Assembly (NCBI GenBank): GCA_034336665.1
Contig: CM067585.1
Location: forward strand, 362,501 to 426,500
DNA: 64,000 bases
Direction of reading: 5' to 3'
Source of the DNA: Luscinia megarhynchos
Taxonomy: Eukaryota > Chordata > Aves > Passeriformes > Turdidae
This document shows positions 33,401 through 45,400 of the stretch, piece after piece. The notes beneath the pieces were generated by a model. It did not search any database and was not told the origin of the DNA. It worked only from the letters and a program-made list of their open reading frames with translations. The position numbers and the translations under genes were made by a program. How positions within the stretch are numbered: position 1 is the first letter of the stretch; the number at the start of each line of letters is the position of its first letter.

Positions 33401-36400
33401 AGGGCAGCCAGGGAGGTGACCCCAGGGGGACGCTGCTGGTGCCACCAGCTGCTGCAGCACCCTGCAGTGTGACCCCCCTGGAGCCAAGAGCAGCTGCAGC
33501 TGGATTTGCCCCAGGGAAGGATTCTTGCATCCCCTTTTGCCCTTAAATGCACTTCCACCATGCAGTGATGCACGGCACACCTGTCCTTGCCCAAGCCGTC
33601 CCCGTGGCATTGCAAACTCTTTGGAGCTGGATCTTCCCAGTGGTGTTTGCCTCAAAGTGCCTGTAATGAACCCAGATTTGCCAGTTCTCCCATCCAGAGG
33701 CTCCTCAGGGGCTGCTGGGACTGGGCACTCGCTGCAGGAGGTTTGACAACTCCTTGGGGACCTGCAGGTAAAAGCCAGAGAGAGTCTTTAACAGTCCAAA
33801 AAAAAACAAAAAACAAAGGGATAAAGGCAGATTTATGTCTTGTGTAGTTGCTGGCAGATGGATATTGTTCTCTAGTCCTGCATGTTGCAAACACTGAGGT
33901 TATCAGGCATAAGTGACTTATTATGCAAATCCTCTGTCTTAATATCTGGCTGCTCTCTCCCTGGGACTGCATTGGCCAAACCCCACGCGTTCCTGGAGCT
34001 GCTAATGTTTGCACATTAGCTTCTCTGGCTAATGCACAAGGCTTCAAGTTGCAAATTGATGTTTCTTACAGCTGAGCAAATTATTTTTCTATTATATACA
34101 ATATTTAAAATTATTCGGAGAACCAAAACAAACTACTGGTGAGAATTCTAATGGTGCTGCTTTCCACATTCTTCCAACCAGCTTCTGTCGGGGCTGGGAA
34201 ATCAGTGACATTTCTCTTGGAAGTTCCTCTTTGGCAGGAGTGAGGAGCAGGAGGGGGTTTGCTGTCACCTCCGGGCAGGGATGCTCAGGAGCCCTTTGGA
34301 TGCTGTGCCGAGGGCAGCTGGCCTGGAAGAGGCTCTCCCAGGAGAGTCTGGGCTGGCCGTGGAGCTGAGGCTGTGCCTGCAGGTCCCTGCAGTGTGGGGT
34401 GCTGGGGCTGGCACACAGCACGCTGTCCCGTCTGGGTTCCCACACCGAGCTGGGTTCCTCGGTGCCAAACAGCCCAGCCCTGGGAGCCCTGCAGGCGGGA
34501 CTGGTCCCAGTTCCTTCACCTCGCCCTGCGGGGTGCTGTGCACAGGATCCCCCTGCCTGGGAAGTGCCCCTCGTTGCAGAGGGGCTGCAGAACGTGCTCC
34601 TGTGCCTGCCAGCCCCCGAGGGAAGCAGCTCCCAGCCTTTCCTTCTGAGGGGTGTGCCGAGGAAACCTTCAAACAGCAGCTGGGATCGGGGAGGAGGAGG
34701 CTGGCCCTGCTCGGGGGAAGGGATGGCACCGTGCTGGGATCTGCTGGGGCCCAGCACAGCATCTCCCCGGGCTCTCTGCCATCCCGGGTGATCCCAGTGT
34801 TCTGGGTTTCACCACGTCCCCGTCTGCAGCAGCTCCTTGGCCATTTACACTGTGCAGACAAAGAGCAGCTTCCTCACGTGTGCGAGGCGAGGCCACGGGC
34901 ACGATGCTGTGGGGGTACAGCTGTGGAGCCTCTGCCTCCATCCCCTCTCCTGGGAGGCAGTGGGAGCTCTGGGTCTGATGGCAGCAGAGCTCTCCTCGCC
35001 CCCTGCCACATCTTGGTGCAGCCATTTGATGGTTTTACCATGCAGGGTGGCTGCACCCCGGAGATGACCATGGGGCTAAGCCAGGGTAGGAGCAGAAGAG
35101 GCTTTTCCCATCGGGACCGGGTGTCCTGGGTGGCTGCACTGTGTTCTGTAGCTCTGGGCAAACAGCACTTGCTAAAGTTTTGGAATGAGCCCCTTTTTCA
35201 TAAGGCCTGTCCCCATTTTGGGAGATTATTGGTGTATCGTTCCCATCAATGACACCCCAGAGGGTCTTGGGTGGGAGAGAGCCCAATCCTGCCGTCCTGG
35301 GTGGTGCTGGGCTGTGATCCCAGTCCGGCATGGTGCTGGGATGTGATCCCAATCCTGGATGGTGCTGGGCTGTGATCCCAGTCCTGGATGGTGCTGGGCT
35401 GTGATCCCAGTCCGGGATGGTGCTGGGCTGTGATCCCAATCCTGCCATCCCGGATGGTGCTGGGCTGTGATCCCAGTCCCGGATGGTGCTGGGCTGTGAT
35501 CCCAATCCTGCCATCCCGGATGGTGCTGGGCTGTGATCCCAGTCCCGGATGGTGCTGGGCTGTGATCCCAATCCTGCCATCCCGGATGGTGCTGGGCTGT
35601 GATCCCAGTCCCGGATGGTGCTGGGCTGTGATCCCAGTCCGGGATGGTGCTGGGCTGTGATCCCAATCCTGCCATCCTGGATGGTGCTGGGCTGTGATCC
35701 CAGTCCCGGATGGTGCTGGGCTGTGATCCCAATCCGGGATGATCCCAATCCCGGGTGGTGCTGGGCTGTGATCCCAATCCCGGATGGTGCTGGGCTGTGA
35801 TCCCAATCCTGCCATCCCGGATGGTGCTGGGCTGTGATCCCAATCCTGCCATCCCGGATGGTGCTGGGCTGTGATCCCAGTCCCGGATGGTCCCAATCCG
35901 GAATGGTGCTGAGCTGTGATCCCAGTCCCGGATGGTGCTGGGCTGTGATCCCAATCCTGGATGGTGCTGGGCTGTGATCCCAATCCTGCCATCCCGGATG
36001 GTGCTGGGCTGCCCTTTGGCTCAGGAGCCTTCTCAAGGCTGCTCGATAAAAGGCAAGAGGAGCCATGGATCATGTCCCACGGTGCAGGAGGTTAAACAGG
36101 AAAGGTTTAAGTGTGTAATTAACTTGGAAGAGAGAGCAGCGCAGACTGTGGGGATGAAAGAGCGCGGGGTGGGCTGTGGGCAGGCGGCCACGTTCCTTGG
36201 TGGCCACGGAGAATTAATTAGATGCTGTCCTTTGTACTTGGCTGTTTGGTCTTTCTTTTCCTCCCTCGTCTTTCTGAATCGCTAGTCCCTCCCCAGATTT
36301 CCTCCTCTCCATCCCTGTAGAGGGGGATGCTGAGTGGCAGTGGTGCCCTTCTCCCTGGTGAATGCATTAATCCACCTCCTTTGCCTTCTTTTTAAGAAAA

Positions 36401-39400
36401 TTTAGTCCATCTGGTGTTCAATCCTCGTGCTGGTGCCCGTGCCTCTGCTCCCTCAGCTCGCCCTGGTGCTGCAGTGGTACCTGGGGGGATGCTGAGCCTG
36501 TACCAGGCTCCGTGACAAACCCCTCGAGCCACCTGTTCTGGCTTGCTTTCCAACAATCCTGCTTCTTCTGGTGTTTAACTCCGCCCTGGTGCCTGTCCCT
36601 CCGCTCCTTTCCCCTGGGCACTGGCGGGTCCGGGCAGGGGCAGCAGCACAGCTCTCCATCTCCCTAGCAAATCTCTCCAACACCTCATTTTTCATTTTTT
36701 AAAGCTGTTCCGGCCTCTGCGGTGCTGAACGCCCGTGTGGGAGCTCGCCCGTCTCCCCCGGCCGGGATGGCGGTGATGCTCGGGGGTCTGTGCGGGGCAG
36801 GTCCCGTCCGCGGCTCGGGCAGGCTGTGCTCGGGTGATCGGGCAGCTCCGGGGGGCTCCGGCTGTGCCTCAGAACATCCCACCCGGGCAGACCCCAGCTC
36901 CCGGCGGTGTTTTTGGCTGTTGCCAGGTCGGGATCTCGCCGCCGTCCCCTCGCGGCCCGGAGCCAGCCCTGGGGGCTCCTGGGTTCGTTCTCGGGCGGAT
37001 CCACACCCGCAGCGCTCACGCAGCTCCCGCCGCCCCCGTCCTGCTGCCCTCGGCGTGCAATAACCCTCCCGCTGCTGCCGGTGGCTATTCTGGAGCGCAG
37101 CCTCCCTGCCCTCCTCCGACTTTCCGCAGCTGCTGGAGCGCCTCCAGCCACCCCCCGTGGAGCTGGGCTGTTGGCATTTAATTGCTCAGGTGTTAATTTT
37201 TATGCCCTTAATCTTACTACGAGGCAGGAGAACCTGCTGGAGCTTGAGCTTCTCCCTGCCCTGTCCTTGGCGGGGGAGAGATGGTGCCAGAAGCATCCCA
37301 TAACTCAGGGAAACCACGGCTCGTGAAACCCTTTGGATTTTTTCCCCTGTGTGTACACATCGTGGACAAATTAGGGAAATGGGGTGGCCGGTGGAGCTGC
37401 CTTCGTTCTGTGCCGTGGCACTAAACCTGTCCGGGGAGGGAGATGGATCAGCTCGGCCCGCACAAGATCTGCTCTGAAATTGCGATTTAAACTTGCGGAG
37501 CGCCGGCATCGCCTCGTGGGTGGCCCAGGGCGCAGCCGGGGGTGGCAGCAGGGTTTGGGTGGGGCTGCAGGCCGGCACGGGGAGGAGGACACATCTCATT
37601 GTGCTTTCAGCGGCTGGGAATAGTTTATTGGGGGTGAAGAAATCCCTTTTCCCTAGGAATGGGGCTCTGCCAGCCTGAAACATTGTTTGTCTCTGCTCTG
37701 GTTTCTCAGGCCAAAAAAAAAAATCCCCCAAGAACAAATTTCTGCCTCCCAGAATATCCTGCTCTTTATATCTTGGAAAGAAACACTTGGGCTGTTTTTT
37801 CTTTTAAATCACTTGGCACTTAGTCTCTGACACTGTTTTATTTTGAAATTTATTTTATTTTCCTTCCTTCCTGGAAAATTTTGACAGATTTGTGCTTTTC
37901 CTCCCGTTAGAAAGTGCAGCCAAGTTCCAGACTCTGAAATCTGCCGCGTCTCGTGGTGAGAGCTGAGGGCCTGGGGCTGTGGTGCGGGGGCACAGCCGCA
38001 CGTGGGCTGGGCAGACGCTCCATTTCGGGAAGGGCTCTGGGAAAGCTGTGATGTCTCCGTGCTTCCAGACGTATGAATAGGAGAGAATTTGCTTACACTT
38101 TTTAAAAAAGGAGTTTCTTATGGCTCTGAGAGGAAAAAACAGTTGGTGACGGAGCGGGAATGTGCCCTCGTGCTTTAACAAATGAGCGCAGAGGGGCGAA
38201 AAAAGCCGCAAATGTCTTCTTGCATGTGATAGAGTTGGGATTTGAAATTTCCTGGGCATTTTACGGGCTTTTTCCCCGGTGTTTGGACTCGTGTTTGACT
38301 AAGTGTTGCATCCCTGAGCGCAGGGAGGCACAGCCCGCGCCGGCAGCGAGGCCATGTAGCCGCCAAATCCCCGGCGGCGGGGGAATTACTGATGTAATTT
38401 GGGATGAAATGGGGAGAGAACAGCAGGAATAATCCCTCGGCCCCGCTCTGCTTTCGCGGCGGCCGTCGGGGGGTATTTGCCTTTGTTGCTTGCGCTGGCT
38501 CGGGGCCGCGGGCCCCGGCGGTTCGTGCGCCCGTCCCGGTGCTGCGGTTTGGGGACGGCGGGCGGGAGCGCCGGCGGCGGGGATGCTGCGGGGCTGGAGA
38601 ACGCGCTGGGCTGGGGCTGGGGGCGCGACGGGGGCTCTGTGCCCCTCCCGTGGGGCTGCGGGGAGCCGCGGGGAGCAGGAGTGCCCGAGGTGAATCTGTC
38701 ACCGAGCGGAGCCGCCCGAGGGGCTCGGCGGGGTGGGGGGCTCGGCCGCCCTCGGGGGCGGGAGGTGCCGGGTGAGAGCTGCCAGACCCACATCGGGAAT
38801 GTCTGGAGCCCCCCGGCACTGCAGGGGTGCCACAGTTCCTGATCCAGCACTGCAGGGGTGCCACATTGTCCTGGGGGGCACTGCAGGGGTGTCACAGTTC
38901 CTGGGGGGCACTGCAGGGGTGTCACACAATTCCTGGGGGGCACTGCAGGGGTGTCACAATTCCTGATCCAGCACTGCAGGGGTGTCACACTGTCCTGGGG
39001 GACATTGCAGGGGTGTCACACCGTCCTGTGGGGGCACTGCAGGGGTGTCACACCGTCCTGCTGGGGCACTGCAGGGGTGTCACAGTTCCTGGGGGACATT
39101 GCAGGGGTGTCACAATTCCTGGGGGGCACTGCAGGGGTGTCACAATTCCTGATCCAGCACTGCAGGGGTGTCACACAATTCCTGGGGGGCACTGCAGGGG
39201 TGTCACACTGTCCTGGGGCATTGCAGGGGTGTCACACAATTCCTGGTCCACCATTCCAGGGGTGTCACACCATTCCAGGGGTGTCACAGCATTCCAGGGG
39301 TGTCACACCATTCCAGGGACATTGCAGGGGTGTCACACAATTCCTGCTCCAGCATTTCAGGGGTGTCACACCATTCCTGGTCCGGCATTCCAGGGGTGTC

Positions 39401-42400
39401 ACACCATTCCAGGGTGTCACACCATTCCAGAGGTGTCACACCATTCCAGGGGTGTCACACCATTCCAGGGGTGTCACACCATTCCAGAGGTGTCACACCA
39501 TTCCAGGGGTGTCACACCATTCCAGGGTGTCACACCATTCCAGGGGTGTCACACCATTCCTGGGGTGTCACACCATTCCAGGGGTGTCACACCATTCCAG
39601 GGGTGTCACACCATTCCAGGGGTGTCACACCATTCCTGGGGTGTCACACCATTCCTGCTGGGGCGTCCTGGGGCCATCCCGCCGTCCCGGTGGCACCGTG
39701 GGGCGGGAGCAGCTGCCCGGGCGCTCCGGGTGACAGCTCTGTCCCCACAGCTGGCTGCACCTTCGAGGAGGACAGTGACCCCGCCCAGTGCGAGTACAGC
39801 CAGGGCGTGGACGATGACTTCGACTGGGAGCTGGTCCGCAGTTACCTGACGCCTCACCTGAGCCCTGACCTGCCTCACGGTGAGTCCTGGGTGTCCTGGC
39901 CCTGCCCCCTCTGTCTGTGCACCAGGGCATCTCCAGAATCTTTGGAATGGTAGGGAAGAAAATGACAGCGGACTTTAAAAAAATCTAAAATTTAATTTTT
40001 TTTAAATTATAAAATTTTAATCGGCTTAAAATAGTCTTTTGTTATTTTCTGGGTCCATGTCTTCTCTGGTGGCCAGGCAGCTGTGAGGAGCTCCCCTCTC
40101 CACGAGGATGCTGTGGGCACCGTGCCTGGGTGCATCTGGGGGCTTTGCTCATTCCCTGCTCTGAACTCTGTCCTGCCCTGGACCCTTTTTCTCAGTGGGG
40201 TTCACTGGATGTGAGATGCTCCTTGTTCTTGGCACTGCTGGCTCCTGCCTGATCCTGAAGACCGAGTCCTGTGCTGAGGATGGGCAGGAAGACAGGAGAG
40301 CTGGTTTACAGCTCAACAGTAAAAATGACCTTTTCTGTTTATTAAGATATTACCTGCTTTATAGGGAACTCTTTACTGTTCCATCAACCTGCCTGCAGCT
40401 GTTTATCTTGTGCCTTCTTCATGGCAGGGCTTAGTTTGGCTTTTCCCCTCCACTAACTCTCTGCCATTGCCTTTTCCCATCCCCTTTGCCTTCCATCCTG
40501 TCCCTCCTGGCATGTCCTGGGTGAGGGCAAACAACCTGCAGGGTCTGCTGACAGATCCCTGCTCCTCCCTGGATGATTTCTCCAAGTAATTGCTTTAAAC
40601 TGAGCTGTCCTAATTGGTGTGTGTCCCGGGGGGTGTCCTGGGGAAAGCAGAGCTGGGATTGAGGTGAGGCTGAAACCTGTAATTAGCCGAGTTTCCTGCT
40701 CAATATTCGGTGGCAATTTAAAATCTGCAGTGAGCTGCCCGAGTTTAAGGCCTGGGGGCTGCAGGGGGGCTGCAGGGTGGGGCGGGGCTGCTCTCCCTGC
40801 TCCAGGAGCAGAGGTCGAGGGGTAAGCTGCAGGACTGGTGGGGGTGGCTGTGACATCTCGGGCTGGGCGCTGTGAGCACTGCAGAGCCACCCTGGGGAGG
40901 GGATTTGTGTCCCTGCAGCTCCCCTTGGAGCAGGTGGATGGTCTTGGGGCACTGGGGGTGCAGGGACCCCGATTTTGGCTGGTGTGACCCTGTCTGGGGT
41001 GGGGGCTGTGCACGAGGCTCCTGCAGCAGCTCAGGGGATCAAAGGGATGTCACAGCACCAGGGAGCCCTTTCCAGAGAGTCTCGTGTCTCAGGTTGAAAT
41101 GAGTTTTTGTTGGAGATCAGCCAGTGCCGAGGAGTGTGGGATTTACTGCTGCTGGCCACCTGCTGCTACCTTTCCATCCCATCCCACTCTCCTCTTGCTT
41201 TCTTGTTTGGTTTGGGGCTTCTTCCCCCTTCTCTTGAAATGACAGATGGGTCTCTCCCACATTGCAATCGTGATTATTGGTTTTTTTTTTTTGTGGCTTT
41301 ATTGTTCCCTTTTTAAAGGAGCAGCTGTAGGGGGCTGGGTAAGGCAGGTGTGGGCCTGCAGTCCCAGACTAGCTTGGGTTGGAAGGGGCCTTAAAATCCA
41401 TCCGGTTCCACTCCCAGCCATGGCAGGGACACCTCCCACTGCCCCAGGTGCTCCCAGTGTCCAGCCTGGCCTGGGGCACTGCCAGGGATCCAGGGCAGCC
41501 ACAGCTGCTCTGGCAATTCCATCCCAGGGAACAATTCCTGCCCAGGATCTCCCCCAGCCCTGCCCTCTGGCAGTGGGAGCCATTCCCTGTGTCCTGTCCC
41601 TCCTGCCTTGTCCCCAGTCCCTCTGCAGCTCTCCTGCAGTCTCTTTTGGCACTGGAAGGGGCTCTGAGGTCCCCCACTCAAAATACTAAAATAACATATT
41701 TGTGGGTGAGATTTTTCCTCAAATGTGCCTTTTCCTAGATTTTTCTTCACTGACATTAGGAAACCACCCGTGCCTTGGAGCTGCTTGGTGATGGAGCTGC
41801 TGTGTCCTGCACAGCCCTGGCCCCGTGCTGGGGGGCACTGAGCTGTTGTCCCCACCCAGAGGAGCTCAGATGTCTCCCCATGCCATCCCATGCCATCCCA
41901 TGCCATCCCATGCCATCCCATGCCCATCCCATGCCCATGCCATGCCATGCCATGCCATCCCATCCCATCCCATCCCATCCCATCCCATCCCATCCCATCC
42001 CATCCCATCCCATCCCATCCCATCCCATCCCATCCCATCCCATCCCATCCCATCCCATCCCATCCCATCCCATTATCCCATCCCATCCCATCCCATCCCC
42101 ATCCCATGCCATCCCCATCCCATCCCATCCCATCCCATCCCATCCCATCCCATCCCATCCCATCCCATCCCATCCCATCCCATCCCATCCCATCCCATCC
42201 CATCCCATCCCATCCCATCCCATGCCATCCCATGCCATCCCATCCCATCCCATTGATCCCATCCCATCCCATCCCCATCCCATCCCATCCCATCCCATCC
42301 CATCCCATCCCATCCCATCCCATCCCATTATCCCATCCCATCCCATTGATCCCATCCCATTATCCCATCCCATCCCATCCCATCCCATCCCATCCCATCC

Positions 42401-45400
42401 CATCCCATCCCATCCCATCCCATCCCATCCCATCCCATCCCATCCCATCCCATCCCATCCCATCCCAGGGCTTGCTCCTTCAGCTCCCAGCTCAAGCCCC
42501 ACTTCCCAGTCAGCTCCTGCTGCACACCCACAACCCTGAACCACAGAGGCTGGCTGTGTGCTGCCGTGGCAGCTGCTGCAGGGTGCCCGTGGTGGGACAC
42601 AGCCCGTGCTGCTGGGGCTGCCTCGGGAGGTGCTCAGGAGTGGGGGCGGTTCCCTGATTCCCGTGCTGGCTCCGACACGGAGGGATCCAGCACACCTCAG
42701 CTTCTGCCACAGCCCGAGGTGTCCCCAGCCCTGAGCTCACCTCTGAGCACATGCAGGGGTTTGAGTCCAGCTCTTTCCATGAGAGGCTGCAGGAGCTGTT
42801 CTCAGAGGTTTCCATGGCTGTTTGTTCTCCCTCATCTCAGGATTGCTCTGCCCAGCTCACAGCTCTGCTCGCCAGACGTCCAGGGCAGAATCTGCCTGGA
42901 GAGGCAGGACTGAGCTTTTATAGTCTGAATTACCTACTGGGGATTTACAAGTGACCCCCAATACAATACAACTTTGTTAAATGATCCAGCTCTGACCCAT
43001 CCAATCTAAAGTGCCAGCATGTCACCCAGCATGGATGGCACGGAGCAGAAGGAGGAAGAGGTATCCACACCCCAAATTCTCCATCTTGGCCACGTGTCCC
43101 TTATCACAAACATTCTGGAAATCTGCTCATTCTACATTCTAACAGTCTGATTTACACTCTGTTTATTTTTGCAGCTTGCATTTCTTCTCTCAACGTTGGT
43201 AAATTGTTCCAAGGAGCTGAATCCAGCCCCTGAGACACCTGGGTCTCACTCGAGGGTCTTTGAGGACCCCGCCAGGGGGGTCTTGAACCTCCCAGGGAAG
43301 CCAGAGGACACTCTGGGCTCCCACAAGCTCCCAGCAGCATTTCCTGGAGACAGCAGCTGCAGGGCTCAGACCTGCTCCCTGCCTCCTGTCTGGCAGTGCC
43401 GCCCTCTCCCTGCCTGCCTCCCCTGCCTGCTCTTGCTAGTTCTTTTTAATTTATTTTTATCTCTCGATGATTTTGTAGGAGGAAAAACTCATTGAGATGG
43501 GGAGCAGAGGGAGTGGGATCTTCCCCCTCTTCTTCTAGGGCTGTTTGGGTTTTCCCTGGAGGGATGCAGGACCGTGGGATGGGCAGCACGATGAGGAGAG
43601 CTGCCCCTTCCCTCCCTTGGGCACTGCAGGGACCAGGGGCAGCCACAGCTTCTCTGGGCACCAGGGAACAATTCCTGCCCAACATCCCATCCAGCCCCAC
43701 CCCTCTGGCAGTTTGAAGTACCTCTGCTTCTCTTATATTTACAAAAGAAACCCAGCCCACACCCTGGGCTTCAGGCTCATGCCAGATATTTACAGCAGAG
43801 GAGGATAAAATTAGCACAAAAGCGAGGGGTTGGAACCTGCTTTTTCCAATCCTGCAACACCAGGAAGAAAATTCAGAGGGGAAAATAGTGTGTGTGGGAG
43901 GCCCTGCCCAATGAGGGATGCTCAGGTGCATCCCTGCTCCCAGGTGACCTTATGGGCATTCTCTGTCTTTTAAAATAACTCATCAGTGGTTTGATTTTAG
44001 TCTTGGCCTCTTTATTTTGGTCCTGTGCCTTTTTGTTTGCAAAGGGAGGGCAGAGGAAGGGCCTGTGTTTGTTAGCAAGAGCCTGCTCGTTAATGAGGTG
44101 GCTTTTGGGAGATGTCCCCTGGCATGGGGTGGGTCAGTGGTCTCTCTCCACTCTGCTCTTGCCTGGACCAAATGGGGCTGATCTCATTAGAGCAGAAGTA
44201 ATTTTGCTGGGGGAAATAAGAGGAGAAAAAAGAGAAGCGTGGACGGAGTGGCTTCCCCTCGGTGTGTGAAACGAGCTGTGCTGGACTCTGAGGAAATAAA
44301 TTGTCATCACTTTATTTCACCCTGAGTAGGCACCCCAAGGGGCTGGCAGGACCAGCAGCCATGCAGGTCAGAGCTGTGGTGAGCATTTCCCCTCTGGGAC
44401 TGCTTTGCCTTGCCCCAGCTCCCGTCCCTGAGGAACTGGGAGATGCCTGGTGCTGGCACTGTGTCACCCCAGCTGGTGCTGGGACCCCCTGGGTGTTCTT
44501 GGGGTCCCCAAATTCTGGGACATGAATGGTGCCTCCTGCCAGCCCAAGTGTTGCAGGGAAATGGATGGGTGCCCCTGCAATCCTCCTGCACTTTCCTTAG
44601 GCTTTTCTTGGAGCTGCTCAGTGGGAGTTGATGGGAGGAAAGTGCCTGAGTTTAGAATTAATAACAAAGCACTGACTGTCAGGAAAACAATGGTAGGCCT
44701 GGATAAACGGCCCAGCTTTGTTATTTACAGCTTCTGCTGGTACTAAAATGGAGATGAACATTGCCCTTGCCTTTGGTGAGGGGGAGGATTCATGGGGCAG
44801 CTTCCCATGCACCCCATTTCCCATCCATCCTGAATGCCAGCCCCAGGCCCTGGGGCAGCCCTGGACTCCTGCATCCCCCTCCTGCCTCTGGCCTGGGCTG
44901 GAGGGTGCAGGAGCAGGGAATGGTGCTGCCCTTGGGGCCCCCTTTGGGATTGCCATCCTGCCTGCCCAGCTTCAAGGCTGTGCTGGGCTCCTGGTTTTGC
45001 TGATGTTGGGTGGTGGGAGGTGGGATCCCAGCTGGCACGTCTGGCAATGACAGCCCAGGCGTCCCTGAGAGCTGGGATGCTGCTGCTGCTTGTTAAACCA
45101 ACGAGGTTTTCCCCTGCAAGTGCCTGCTGAGCACAGTTTAAACGCAGTGACAACTGTGTGGTAAATGATACGAGGAGCTGGGAATGGAGTTAAACAGCTG
45201 GGCCCGTCTGGGGAGGGGGGTTGATGCAGCCAAAGCTGTGAGAGTTAAAGCAGGGTGACACTGGAGCTTTTCCTGACCCTGCTACTCTGGGGAGGCAGCA
45301 GCTCTGATCTTCCCCTCCTCGTCCAGCAGCCAGGTCCCACTGCAGCGTCCTGCCTCTGCCCAAAAGGCATCCGAGTCCATGCCAGGCCCTCTCCTGTCCT

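Noticed and set aside
36411..36610. Pair of similar segments (CTGGTGTT(C/T)AA and following) about 157 bases apart
   Set aside because: A single old, diverged duplication in intron 1 with no feature inside, so not listed as an element.
41391..42544. M-G-W-D repeat frames over 250 codons
   Set aside because: Translation of the CCATC pentamer array. A 5-base unit without stops is open in all frames.
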